64,000 nucleotides of DNA from the NCBI GenBank assembly GCA_024401305.1, contig JAKSLI010000004.1, positions 21,326-85,325 on the forward strand. Reading direction: 5' to 3'. Below the pieces are notes generated by a model. The model was given only the letters and a program-made list of their open reading frames with translations. It was not told the origin of the DNA and searched no databases. Source of the DNA: Bacteroidaceae bacterium (lineage in GTDB: Bacteria > Bacteroidota > Bacteroidia > Bacteroidales > Bacteroidaceae). A program made the position numbers and the translations under genes. Shown piece after piece: positions 8,301-16,314 of the stretch; the first letter of the stretch is position 1, and each line of letters begins with the position of its first letter.

Positions 8301-8915
8301 TTATTTGTTGATTTCTGTGATGTATGTGAATTTATCGAAACTGCTGAAACCTAGCGCCTTAAGCTGTTCTATGCTTGCGTTGACATCGGCTTCGGTGTTG
8401 TATTCCGGAATCTGTGGCACACGAATCATGACATTCGCCCTTGCTTCCGAAAGAATCTTAAGATTGGAGATGACGCGCTCGTTGCTTCGCTGCGTGTATG
8501 ACTGGTAGATGGTGGGATTCATGTCCTTGATATCTACAATCCATAGGGTGACGAAAGGCTGTAGCTTGCGGATGTTATCCGAAGGGACATTGAGGGCTGT
8601 CTCGATAGTTATTAGCCATTCCTTTGGACATAACTTGCAGAACTCCTCGATGAAGTCTGTTCGCAAGCATGGCTCTCCGCCGCCGAAACATACACCGCCG
8701 TCAGTGGCAAGAAAATAGAGCTCGTCCTTCTTGACCTGCTCATACAGCTGCTGTGGCGTAAGGTGCTGGCAGGGAGTTTCCTGTCTCAGGCTTTGCGGGT
8801 TTAGGCAATATGCACAGCGAAGGGTGCAGTCGCGAAAGGCTGCAAGGGTGGTTACGCCGCCGCCATCGGTGATGAGTCTGTGGCGCTGGATGCCTATGAA
8901 CGGTGCTTCTGTCAT
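8301..8915 (-). CDS. Radical SAM activating-enzyme-like protein (PflA type)
   Basis: A 204-residue protein with the [4Fe-4S] motif CX3CX2C at C30, C34 and C37 (CTLRCAYC), the SAM-binding GGGEP segment and a DIKDM strand, as in glycyl-radical-enzyme activases. It lacks the extra ferredoxin domain of some of these. An upstream in-frame ATG at 8984 is rejected because a promoter box (8931-8938) lies between the two starts. No glycyl radical enzyme gene is in the window. The nearest partners are the Cys-rich protein and the PNGase F-like enzyme downstream, so this activase may act on something other than a classical glycyl radical enzyme. Confidence 0.85.
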   Translation of the reverse strand: MTEAPFIGIQRHRLITDGGGVTTLAAFRDCTLRCAYCLNPQSLRQETPCQHLTPQQLYEQVKKDELYFLATDGGVCFGGGEPCLRTDFIEEFCKLCPKEWLITIETALNVPSDNIRKLQPFVTLWIVDIKDMNPTIYQSYTQRSNERVISNLKILSEARANVMIRVPQIPEYNTEADVNASIEQLKALGFSSFDKFTYITEINK

Positions 8916-8930
8916 CAGTTTTTTCGCTGA

Positions 8931-8938
8931 CAAAATTA
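8931..8938 (-). promoter_or_regulatory. Promoter of the radical SAM gene
   Basis: TAATTTTG on the minus strand, 15 bp upstream of the chosen ATG. No other such box was seen between here and the PNGase F-like gene, so it may serve all three genes. Confidence 0.6.
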
Positions 8939-9054
8939 CGATTAATTTGCTACAAAACAAACATTTGCGCTGAAAAATGCGCAATATTGCGAAATATTTT
9001 TCTTCCTTAACATTTTTTATGCCAATAATCCTTGCTTGTTGCTGAGAATCTGCT

Positions 9055-9062
9055 TACCTTTG
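9055..9062 (+). promoter_or_regulatory. Promoter of the DUF4112 gene
   Basis: TACCTTTG followed by CA, 13 bp before the ATG, with a TTG about 20 bp upstream as the usual -33 element. Confidence 0.65.
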
Positions 9063-9075
9063 CAAACAAAAACAA

Positions 9076-9570
9076 ATGGATAAGATACAACGACTTGAAA
9101 CTTCTGGCAGCTATCAACTTTGCAAGACGATAACAACGCTGATGGACCGCTACTATCTGGATCCGATACTCGGTTTCGTGCCTTTGCTCGACGGCGTTGT
9201 TGGCTTGCTCTGCACAGGTGTGTTTGTATATGTGAGTCTGTTCAAGGTGCGTTCTGTTTCTCTCACGCTTTCCGTGATCTACAATTTCCTTCGCGACACG
9301 GCTATCGGTCTTGTTCCTGTCGTGGGCGATGTTGCGGACTTCTTCAACCGCTCTTATGTGCGCAGCCAAAGACTCATAGACGGCTATGTCTATGGCGACA
9401 AGCAGGTGGTTAAGAAGGTGAACGGACAGGCGGGAATGATGTTGTTGCTGTCTGTTGTATGCACGGCTCTGATCGTGCTCTTGGGCTATCTTGCCATACA
9501 GATAGGCGGTTTCATGTTCGACTGCATAAAGGGTTTCTTTGGAACTTTATTCGGAATAATCGGGTCTTGA
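9076..9570 (+). CDS. DUF4112 membrane protein
   Basis: A 164-residue protein with the family pattern: DPILGFVPLLDGVVG, a first membrane segment, NFLRDTAIGLVPVVGDVADF, then NRSYVRSQRLI, and a final hydrophobic segment at about 117-160. DUF4112 proteins are small inner-membrane proteins of unknown function found across bacteria. It stands alone between the divergent radical SAM gene and the next gene, each with its own promoter. Confidence 0.85.
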   Translation: MDKIQRLETSGSYQLCKTITTLMDRYYLDPILGFVPLLDGVVGLLCTGVFVYVSLFKVRSVSLTLSVIYNFLRDTAIGLVPVVGDVADFFNRSYVRSQRLIDGYVYGDKQVVKKVNGQAGMMLLLSVVCTALIVLLGYLAIQIGGFMFDCIKGFFGTLFGIIGS

Positions 9571-9625
9571 ATGGCGTAATGACATAATTTTCTTTCCTTT
9601 TCTTGCGTGTTACAATTAAAAATTG

Positions 9626-9633
9626 TATTTTTG
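9626..9633 (+). promoter_or_regulatory. Promoter of the YbhN-like gene
   Basis: TATTTTTG followed by CA. It lies downstream of an upstream in-frame ATG (9603), which is why the ATG at 9645 is chosen. Confidence 0.6.
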
Positions 9634-9644
9634 CACGGAATAAT

Positions 9645-10634
9645 ATGGCCACTTTGCAGAAAATATTGAAGGTTGTACTGCCACTGATTCTCGGTGGCGG
9701 CATACTCTACTGGATGTATCGCAACACCGATTTCGAGTCAATGAAGCATCTGTTTCTTGACGAGATGAACTGGTGGTGGATGATCCTTTCCTTCCCTTTC
9801 GGCATATTGGCACAGATGTTTCGCGGCTGGCGTTGGAAGCAGACCTTGGAACCTATTGGCGAAAAACCGAGAACTTCCACAGCGATAAATTCCATCTTCA
9901 TTTCTTACGCAGCATCGCTCGTCATTCCCCGTATTGGCGAGTTCACGCGTTGCGCTGTGCTGAAGAAGCATGATGGCATTTCGTTTACGAAGTCGCTTGG
10001 CACTGTTGTGACAGAACGCGCTGTTGACACGCTTATAATGGGATTGATGACAGCCGTAATACTGCTTTCGCAGATGCCTGTGTTCGCTTCGTTCTTCATG
10101 AAGACTGGCACGAAGATTGACACTATCTTCACGATGTTCACTACTACCGGCTGGATTGTGACGATAATCTGCGGAGTGGCAGCTATCATTGGACTTTGGA
10201 TATTCCGCAAGCACTTGGTGTTTTACGATAAGGTGAAAACCTCTGTAGATGGCATTCTCGAAGGCGTGATGTCGCTGAAGAAAGTGAAGAATGTGCCACT
10301 ATTCATCTTCTATAGCTTTGGCATTTGGGTGAGCTATTTCCTCCATTATTACCTCACATTCTTCTGCTTTGACTTCACATCAGAACTCGGACTTGACGCC
10401 GCTCTCGTGACCTTCATCGTCGGAACGGTTGCCGTCATCGTACCAACGCCAAACGGAGCCGGTCCATGGCATTTCGCCGTTAAGACGATGCTTGTGCTTT
10501 ATGGCGTGCCGGAGGCAAATGCCCTTGGCTTTGTACTCGTAGTTCACACCGTGCAGACAATGCTTGTCGTAGCCCTCGGTCTTTATGCCTTGGCGCATCT
10601 CTCATTGGCAAAAAGAAATAATCTAATAAAATAA
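9645..10634 (+). CDS. Lysylphosphatidylglycerol synthase TM region / YbhN-family membrane protein
   Basis: A 329-residue integral membrane protein with about eight hydrophobic segments. It has the flippase-like (UPF0104/AglD) pattern: RGWRWKQTLEPIG after the first helices, then SYAASLVIPRIGEFTRC, a VVTERAVD motif, and a late VPTPNGAGPWHF motif. Members are thought to be lipid flippases or to assist lipid modification; nothing here fixes the substrate. No catalytic synthase domain follows, so it is the membrane part only. It is followed by a hairpin repeat and pepD on the same strand. Confidence 0.85.
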   Translation: MATLQKILKVVLPLILGGGILYWMYRNTDFESMKHLFLDEMNWWWMILSFPFGILAQMFRGWRWKQTLEPIGEKPRTSTAINSIFISYAASLVIPRIGEFTRCAVLKKHDGISFTKSLGTVVTERAVDTLIMGLMTAVILLSQMPVFASFFMKTGTKIDTIFTMFTTTGWIVTIICGVAAIIGLWIFRKHLVFYDKVKTSVDGILEGVMSLKKVKNVPLFIFYSFGIWVSYFLHYYLTFFCFDFTSELGLDAALVTFIVGTVAVIVPTPNGAGPWHFAVKTMLVLYGVPEANALGFVLVVHTVQTMLVVALGLYALAHLSLAKRNNLIK

Positions 10635-10639
10635 CATAG

Positions 10640-10707
10640 ACCTTTAGCCCCCAATTAGCACGTCTAATTGAAGGTCCTCCCCTTGTGGGGGAGTTAGAGG
10701 GGGTCAC
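10640..10707. repeat. G/C-rich hairpin repeat before pepD
   Basis: Two hairpins (CAATTAG/CTAATTG and CTCCCC/GGGGGAG) followed by TTAGAGGGGGT. The second belongs to the C-run/G-run repeat family seen also at 58118-58145, 58888-58925, 59490-59516 and 59596-59630. Confidence 0.7.
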
Positions 10708-10711
10708 TCTT

Positions 10712-12166
10712 ATGGAAAACCTTAATCCTAAATGCGTCTTCAAAAACTTCAAGGCGCTCACACAAGTACCAAGACCTTCTGGTCATCTTGAGAAAATCCA
10801 GCAGTATCTTCTTGAATTCGGTAAGAACTGCGGCGTAGAAACTTTCCTTGATCCTGCCGGCAATGTCGTAATGCGCAAGCCTGCTACTCCTGGCATGGAA
10901 GATCGTCAGGGCGTTATCCTCCAGGCTCACATGGACATGGTGCCACAGAAGGAAACTTCTTCAAACCATAATTTCGAAACTGATCCTATCGAAGCTCGCG
11001 TTTGCGAGGACGGTTGGATTCGTGCCAACAACACAACTCTCGGTTCTGACGATGGTATTGGCGTTGCTGCCATCATGGCTATCATGGAGTCAAAGGACTT
11101 GAAGCACGGTCCTGTGGAAGGTCTTATCACTGCTGACGAAGAGACTGGTCTCTATGGTGCTGAGAATCTTCCTGCTGGTCAGATGCAGGGAAATATTCTC
11201 CTCAACCTTGATACAGAGGATTGGGGTGAACTCATCATCGGTTCTGCCGGTGGTATGGATGTTACTGCCACTCTCGATTATAAGGAAGAGGAAACTTCCG
11301 CTGATGATGTAGCAGTTAAGATCACAATCTCTGGTCTCCTTGGCGGTCACTCTGGTATTCAGATTCCTCTCGGTCGCGGTAATGCAAACAAGATGATGGT
11401 TCGCATTCTCCGTGAGGCTATCGCTGACGATGACGCTCGTCTCGTTTCATGGCACGGTGGCAACATGCGCAACGCTATTCCTCGTGAGGCTTCTGTTGTC
11501 GTAACTCTTCCAAAGGAGAATCTTGCTGACGTGAAGGAACTCTGTGCTACATACGCTGAGACTTTCAACGAGGAGTACAAGTACATCGAAACTGAGGAAA
11601 TCAAGGTCACTGTAGAGGAAGTTGCCCTTCCTGCTATGCAGACTCCAGAAGAAATCCAGGATAATCTTGTTGATGCCATCTACGCTTGTCACGATGGCGT
11701 ATGGCGTTACATTCCAAGTATGCCAGAGAAGGTTGAGACTTCTTCTAACCTCGCCATCATTGACATTGAAGGCGGCAAGGCTTCAATCGCTATCCTCGCA
11801 CGCTCTTCATCTGACACAAAGAAGGATGAGCTCTGCACATCACTCGAAAGCTGCTTCTCAATGGCAGGCATGAAGGTTGCTCTTACAGGCGGCTACGGCG
11901 GTTGGAATCCAAACCCAGAGAGTCCTGTTCTCAAGGCTATGGTAGAGCAGTACAAGAAGCTCAACGGCGAAGAACCAATCGTAAGTGTTGTTCACGCTGG
12001 TCTCGAGTGCTCTATCATCATGGCTAAGTATCCAGGCATGGATGTCGTTTCTTTCGGTCCAACACTCCAATACCCTCACACTCCATCAGAACAGCTTAAG
12101 ATTGACACAGTAGAACCTTTCTGGAACCTCATCGTTGCAACTCTCGAGAACGCTCCTGTGAAGTAG
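10712..12166 (+). CDS. pepD: Aminoacyl-histidine dipeptidase (cytosol non-specific dipeptidase)
   Basis: A 484-residue M20C metallopeptidase that splits dipeptides, including Xaa-His, in the cytosol. The metal-binding motifs are visible: QAHMDMVPQK, LGSDDGIGVA, DEETGLYGA, NLDTEDWGE and, near the end, HAGLECSI. The dimerisation domain starts at GGHSGIQIPLGRGNA. The ATG at 10712 is chosen because the nine extra codons upstream come from the hairpin repeat. Codon use is strongly biased (many CTC, CGT and TCT codons), suggesting high expression. A terminator follows. Confidence 0.95.
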   Translation: MENLNPKCVFKNFKALTQVPRPSGHLEKIQQYLLEFGKNCGVETFLDPAGNVVMRKPATPGMEDRQGVILQAHMDMVPQKETSSNHNFETDPIEARVCEDGWIRANNTTLGSDDGIGVAAIMAIMESKDLKHGPVEGLITADEETGLYGAENLPAGQMQGNILLNLDTEDWGELIIGSAGGMDVTATLDYKEEETSADDVAVKITISGLLGGHSGIQIPLGRGNANKMMVRILREAIADDDARLVSWHGGNMRNAIPREASVVVTLPKENLADVKELCATYAETFNEEYKYIETEEIKVTVEEVALPAMQTPEEIQDNLVDAIYACHDGVWRYIPSMPEKVETSSNLAIIDIEGGKASIAILARSSSDTKKDELCTSLESCFSMAGMKVALTGGYGGWNPNPESPVLKAMVEQYKKLNGEEPIVSVVHAGLECSIIMAKYPGMDVVSFGPTLQYPHTPSEQLKIDTVEPFWNLIVATLENAPVK

Positions 12167-12195
12167 TAAGTAACCACAATCCGCATGGTTATGGA

Positions 12196-12218
12196 GGTGC
12201 GGTGCCCTCACCGCACCA
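12196..12218. repeat. GGTGCGGTG/CACCGCACC palindrome
   Basis: A perfect 9-bp stem with a short loop just before the pepD terminator. Confidence 0.6.
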
Positions 12219-12226
12219 ACAACAAG

Positions 12227-12269
12227 AAATCCCTTCCCGTACATTATCTATATACGAGAAGGGATTTTT
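12227..12269 (+). terminator. Terminator of pepD
   Basis: Stem AAATCCCTTC-CCGTA / TACG-GAAGGGATTT with small bulges, followed by TTTTTCTTTTTCC. Confidence 0.8.
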
Positions 12270-12388
12270 CTTTTTCCTTTATTAAATATACGCGCGTGAG
12301 AGTTTACCCCATGGGTATAAAACAAAAAGGTTGGACAGAAACGAATTCTGCCCAACCGAATTTATGATTGAGAATGTGTACTCAGAGA

Positions 12389-12538
12389 TTAGATGATATC
12401 ATTTGGATCGTCGATGTCGATGTCTGGATCAGGGTTGTTCATAGAACCACCATCAACTTCGATTGATCCTTCAAAGATTGAACCGAATGTACTTACAACT
12501 TGTGAGAGTATGTCTGGTGAAATATAATTCTTTTTCAT
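12389..12538 (-). CDS. Tiny MKK-x-Y-x-x-P protein (49 aa)
   Basis: A 49-codon open frame starting MKKNYISPDILSQVV and ending in a very acidic Pro/Asp-rich tail (NPDPDIDIDDPNDII). The gene lies 30 bp downstream of the secreted tagged protein 12569-13741, on the same strand, so it is probably co-transcribed. A second tiny protein with the same beginning (MKKTYKTP) follows another tagged secreted protein at 24513-24728. Short Bacteroidales proteins starting MKK-x-Y-x-x-P are familiar to me as hypothetical proteins only; no function is known to me. There is no signal peptide. Confidence 0.65.
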   Translation of the reverse strand: MKKNYISPDILSQVVSTFGSIFEGSIEVDGGSMNNPDPDIDIDDPNDII

Positions 12539-12568
12539 TGTTGTATAATCTTTTTATTGGGGTTACAC

Positions 12569-13741
12569 TTATTTTACAAGCATCTTTTTGCCGTTGCGGA
12601 TAACGATACCCTTGTAATCTGCACCAACCTTCTGGCCTGCGATACTGTAAACTTCGTTGTTGTCGATGGTCTTGTCGCTTTCAACACTTACGATAGCTGT
12701 AGCATCGTCATCAATGAGAATGTTCACGATTTCTGCACTTGCTGTTGTAGGTACTGTTGCAGGTACGTAATATGCCTTACCCTGTGGGATAGTTGTTCCT
12801 GGGGCTACGTGACGAAGTACAGGAAGGATATTTCCATCTACTTCCTTAGTAGTGAATGCATAGTGATAACCAGTAGCTGTAACGTCTGTTGTTGCACCTG
12901 TGAGGCAGTTGTCAGGGAGTACTGTGTATTGTTCGAATGTGTAAGGGAACTGTACAGTAGTACCTGGCTCACCCATTACGAGTACACCTTCTTCCCAACC
13001 GATGATTGCGTCAGAATCAACTTCGCCTGTGTTAACGTAGCTGTAAGCAGCGCCGTCCTTAGTTCCAGGCAAGATGTTTGAATTATCGATTGTGAGGATC
13101 TGAACGCCAGCAGGGATAGTAACGTTTTGGTAAACTGGGCAGAATGAAGCGAAACCAGATGCAGAAATCTTAACTTCAGCATATTCCTTGTTTTCGTTAC
13201 CAAGATCCTTGATGAGCATAGCATTGCGAACCATAACCTTCATTGCGAAGCTGCCAGATTCGTTGCTTGCAAAACCGAAATCAGAGACATTCCATACATC
13301 ACGTACTCTTTCAATCTTGTCCAATGATACAACGCCAAGTCCTGTGTCTCCATCAGCACCGCAAATTGTGTAGATAAAAGGGCTGCTGGCATTGTCAATT
13401 GATGAAGGCAACATGAAACCCTGGCCAGACTTACCATATTCAACTTTATCATCAGCGATAGGATAAGCTGTGATAGGGAGCTTTAGTTCTACAGTCTGTC
13501 CCCAAATTGTGTATGGCACCTTGAAAGCGAGAACGAGATTAGATCCGCTCTTCTGGATTGCGCAGTTGAGAGTCTTGTTGTTGCCGATGAATGGGGCAAA
13601 GAAAGAGTTAGGAGTGTAACCTTCAACTGGGACGAAGTCTGCCTTGATGATGTAATCACCAGTTGTGACAGTGTTCTGTGCGTTTGCAGGCATAACAGCG
13701 AGCAAAAGCAAAGAAATCATGCTAAGTAATACTTTTTTCAT
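12569..13741 (-). CDS. Secreted protein of unknown function with C-terminal sorting tag
   Basis: A 390-residue protein with a clear signal peptide (MKKVLLSMISLLLLAVMPANAQ). The body is beta-rich and matches no family I recognise. The last 30 residues read NNEVYSIAGQKVGADYKGIV then IRNGKKMLVK, the short type IX-like tag shared with three other secreted proteins here. This predicts export across the outer membrane or attachment to the surface. A TAACTTTG promoter lies about 86 bp upstream, and a tiny MKK-x-Y-x-x-P protein follows. Confidence 0.8.
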   Translation of the reverse strand: MKKVLLSMISLLLLAVMPANAQNTVTTGDYIIKADFVPVEGYTPNSFFAPFIGNNKTLNCAIQKSGSNLVLAFKVPYTIWGQTVELKLPITAYPIADDKVEYGKSGQGFMLPSSIDNASSPFIYTICGADGDTGLGVVSLDKIERVRDVWNVSDFGFASNESGSFAMKVMVRNAMLIKDLGNENKEYAEVKISASGFASFCPVYQNVTIPAGVQILTIDNSNILPGTKDGAAYSYVNTGEVDSDAIIGWEEGVLVMGEPGTTVQFPYTFEQYTVLPDNCLTGATTDVTATGYHYAFTTKEVDGNILPVLRHVAPGTTIPQGKAYYVPATVPTTASAEIVNILIDDDATAIVSVESDKTIDNNEVYSIAGQKVGADYKGIVIRNGKKMLVK

Positions 13742-13826
13742 AATTGTGTATGTTGTTTATTAATTATTCTTCTAGTTTTTTGCTTGAAGCTAAATATGAG
13801 ATGAAACACACCCATAATTCAGTTTG

Positions 13827-13834
13827 CAAAGTTA
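13827..13834 (-). promoter_or_regulatory. Promoter of the 12569-13741 gene
   Basis: TAACTTTG followed by CA on the minus strand; leader of about 80 nt. Confidence 0.6.
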
Positions 13835-14081
13835 GTCTTTTATTTTTGTTTGTACAAGTTTTTGAGGAACTTTTTTCCTTAAATTGCTAATTTCTTGCTA
13901 TTTCCTTGAACATTAATGCAGAAGAATGTGCAAAAAGTCCGATTTTCTGTTGCAAATTTATGAAGTTTTCGTGAAACAATGCTTGTCGTTTTGAATAATA
14001 TACAAAGAAGAGTATGCAAGCGATTGCGTACGAAGCTCTGCAATTTGTTGGATGATTCTTGCATAAGAAAATTAATATGTG

Positions 14082-14089
14082 TAATTTTG
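14082..14089 (+). promoter_or_regulatory. Promoter of the alpha-amylase gene
   Basis: TAATTTTG followed by CA, with a TTG 20 bp upstream. It lies inside a longer open frame and so decides the start at 14120. Confidence 0.7.
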
Positions 14090-14119
14090 CAGACGAAAAT
14101 GATTATGCTCTCTATCTCT

Positions 14120-16120
14120 ATGAAAAAACTATCGCTCACTTTAGTTGTCTTATTAGCCTTTTCTGCAAACATGTTAGCGCAGGGCTGGCCAACAAAGTAC
14201 AATGGCGTGATGCTACAGGGTTTCTACTGGGATTCGTATTCCGAGTCCCAGTGGACAAACCTTGAATCGCAAGCCGACGAATTGGCTGAGTTCTTCCAGC
14301 TCGTTTGGATTCCACAAAGTGCAAATTGCGGTTCAAACCAGTCGATGGGTTATGATGATCTCTACTGGTTCTCGAACTATAATTCAAGTTTCGGTAACGA
14401 GAAAGAACTTCGCTCACTTATATCTACATTTAAAAATAAAGGTATAGGAACAATTGCTGATGTTGTGATAAACCATCGCCGTAATGCAACGAATTGGGTA
14501 GATTTCCCATCTGAAACATACAAAGGCGTAACTTACCAACTCCAATCGACTGACATCTGTGCTGATGATGACGCAGGTGCAACAAAGACTTGGGCTACGC
14601 AGAATGGTTATCAGCTTTCTTCTTACAAGGATGATGGCGAAGGATGGAACGGCATGCGCGACCTAGACCATAACAGTCAGAACGTTCAGAAGAATGTCCT
14701 TGCATATCTTGACCTCCTTCTCAACGATTTAGGTTATACCGGCTTCCGTTATGATATGACAAAAGGCTATGCCGGAAAATGGACTGGACTTTACAATTCA
14801 ACATCAAAACCTGCTTTCTCTGTTGGCGAATACTGGGATGGTAATGCGTCAGCGGTGAAATCATGGCTAGAGTCAACAAAGGTTGACGGTGCAATTCAGT
14901 CTGCCGCTTTTGACTTCCCTACACGATACATTGCTCGCGATGCATTCAATGGCAACGATTGGAAGATATTGGCAAATTCCGGACTCGCAAAGATGACGGG
15001 AATGGGTCGTTATGCCATAACTTTCTGCGAGAATCATGATACGGAATATCGTTCTGCGCAAGCACCTCAAGATCCAATCACCAAGAACATTGCCGCTGCC
15101 AATGCATACATCCTTCTCATCAACGGAACGCCTTGTGTTTTCCTGAAGCACTGGAAGGACTATAAGTCTGAGATTAAGCAACTTATCTATGCCCGCCAGT
15201 TGGCTGGAATTACCAACGATGGTAGTCGTTACATTGCCCAATCCACTCAGTCGAACTACTCTGCTCTTCGCACTACAAGCAATAACAACTGTGATGTGAT
15301 AACGGCTTTCGGCAGAGGTTACACGGCACCGGCAAATTATACAAGAATCATTTCTGGCGAGAACTATCAGGTTTACATGGAGAATAAGGCAGAATCTCCA
15401 TGGATAAGCATCCCTTCTGGTGAGTACGAAGGCAAAATTGAGCCTGTTCTTACTGCCATATCTACCGATGCAAACGCCAAACTTGTCTATACTACCGACG
15501 GCACAGAGCCTACAGCCGCAAGCAAGTCTGTGGCAAGTGGCACGAAGATTTCCCTGGCAGGTCCTTGTACACTTAAGGTCGGTCTGCTCACAAATGGCGC
15601 GGTCAAGAATGTTCAGACGCGAAAATATACGGTTGCAGAGACTTTTGATTCGTATGACATCAATGTTTATGTGAATGTTGACAAGGCTAATTGGAGCAAA
15701 GTGAACTTCTGGACATGGGGTGGAGGAGATGGTCACTCTCCTAAGAACAACAAATGGCCAGGAGATGCCGTGACTCAGAAAACGACTATAAATGGCGAGA
15801 CTTGGTATTACCAAACTTACAAGATCACATCTGCTTCCGACTATGTGAACTTCGTTTGGAGCACTGGAACAGGAACTCCTCAGACTGTTGACGTTCAGAA
15901 TATTAAGCAAACGTCTTTCTTCAAGATATCGGATCAGAAAGATGCTAGTGGAAAGTATTTGGTAGAGGATGTTACGGAAGCCAATGGCATTGAGAATGTA
16001 ACTCTTCAGATGCCAAACGCCAAATCTCAGAACATCTATAATTTACAAGGACAAAAGGTTAATGGTTATTATAAGGGCGTTGTGATTAAAAACGCCAAAA
16101 AGTTCATGATTGCCAAGTGA
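14120..16120 (+). CDS. Secreted GH13 alpha-amylase with Fn3-like and starch-binding domains
   Basis: A 666-residue secreted enzyme that hydrolyses alpha-1,4 bonds of starch. A signal peptide ends at about residue 20 (ANMLAQ). The GH13 barrel shows its conserved regions: DVVINH at about 114, GFRYDMTKG with nucleophile D212, VGEYWD with acid/base E237, and FCENHDT with D307. A chitobiase-C-terminal/Fn3-like segment follows (VYTTDGTEPTAASKS, about 465-530), then a probable CBM26-type starch-binding module (residues about 540-630; WTWGGGDG, KWPGD). The last 30 residues are the short sorting tag (NIYNLQGQKV, KGVVIKNAKK). An ATG at 13979 gives a longer frame but lies upstream of the promoter box. 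It is divergent from the 12569-13741 gene. Confidence 0.93.
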   Translation: MKKLSLTLVVLLAFSANMLAQGWPTKYNGVMLQGFYWDSYSESQWTNLESQADELAEFFQLVWIPQSANCGSNQSMGYDDLYWFSNYNSSFGNEKELRSLISTFKNKGIGTIADVVINHRRNATNWVDFPSETYKGVTYQLQSTDICADDDAGATKTWATQNGYQLSSYKDDGEGWNGMRDLDHNSQNVQKNVLAYLDLLLNDLGYTGFRYDMTKGYAGKWTGLYNSTSKPAFSVGEYWDGNASAVKSWLESTKVDGAIQSAAFDFPTRYIARDAFNGNDWKILANSGLAKMTGMGRYAITFCENHDTEYRSAQAPQDPITKNIAAANAYILLINGTPCVFLKHWKDYKSEIKQLIYARQLAGITNDGSRYIAQSTQSNYSALRTTSNNNCDVITAFGRGYTAPANYTRIISGENYQVYMENKAESPWISIPSGEYEGKIEPVLTAISTDANAKLVYTTDGTEPTAASKSVASGTKISLAGPCTLKVGLLTNGAVKNVQTRKYTVAETFDSYDINVYVNVDKANWSKVNFWTWGGGDGHSPKNNKWPGDAVTQKTTINGETWYYQTYKITSASDYVNFVWSTGTGTPQTVDVQNIKQTSFFKISDQKDASGKYLVEDVTEANGIENVTLQMPNAKSQNIYNLQGQKVNGYYKGVVIKNAKKFMIAK

Positions 16121-16243
16121 TTGGCGGTTGATTTACAATGATGCAGGCGGGTGGAGAACAGCTTTTGGGGCTTTCTCTGCTCGCTTTCTTTATGCTTTTT
16201 TCACTTTGCTGCCATTTTATTTTGTAGTTATTGTAATTATTTG

Positions 16244-16251
16244 TATTTTTG
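16244..16251 (+). promoter_or_regulatory. Promoter of the GNAT-like gene
   Basis: TATTTTTG followed by CA, with a TTG 19 bp upstream; leader of about 60 nt. Confidence 0.6.
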
Positions 16252-16314
16252 CACGCCTAAATTTGGCAAAACAGTAAAGTATCACAAAAAAGTTTTTTGC
16301 ATTAGACAACCGCT

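Noticed and set aside
8916-8984. A longer start for the radical SAM protein at 8984
   Set aside because: A TAATTTTG promoter box lies inside the extension and the added residues do not resemble the family.
13979-14119. A longer start for the alpha-amylase at 13979
   Set aside because: The promoter and a perfect signal peptide start place the true start at 14120.
14873-15910. A 345-codon open frame on the minus strand inside the alpha-amylase gene
   Set aside because: It is the shadow of a strongly supported GH13 gene; it is rich in Cys and Arg and shows no family motif or promoter.
16130-16210. A terminator after the alpha-amylase gene (GGAGAACAGC...GGCTTTCTCT)
   Set aside because: The possible stem has several mismatches and no T run, so it was left out.
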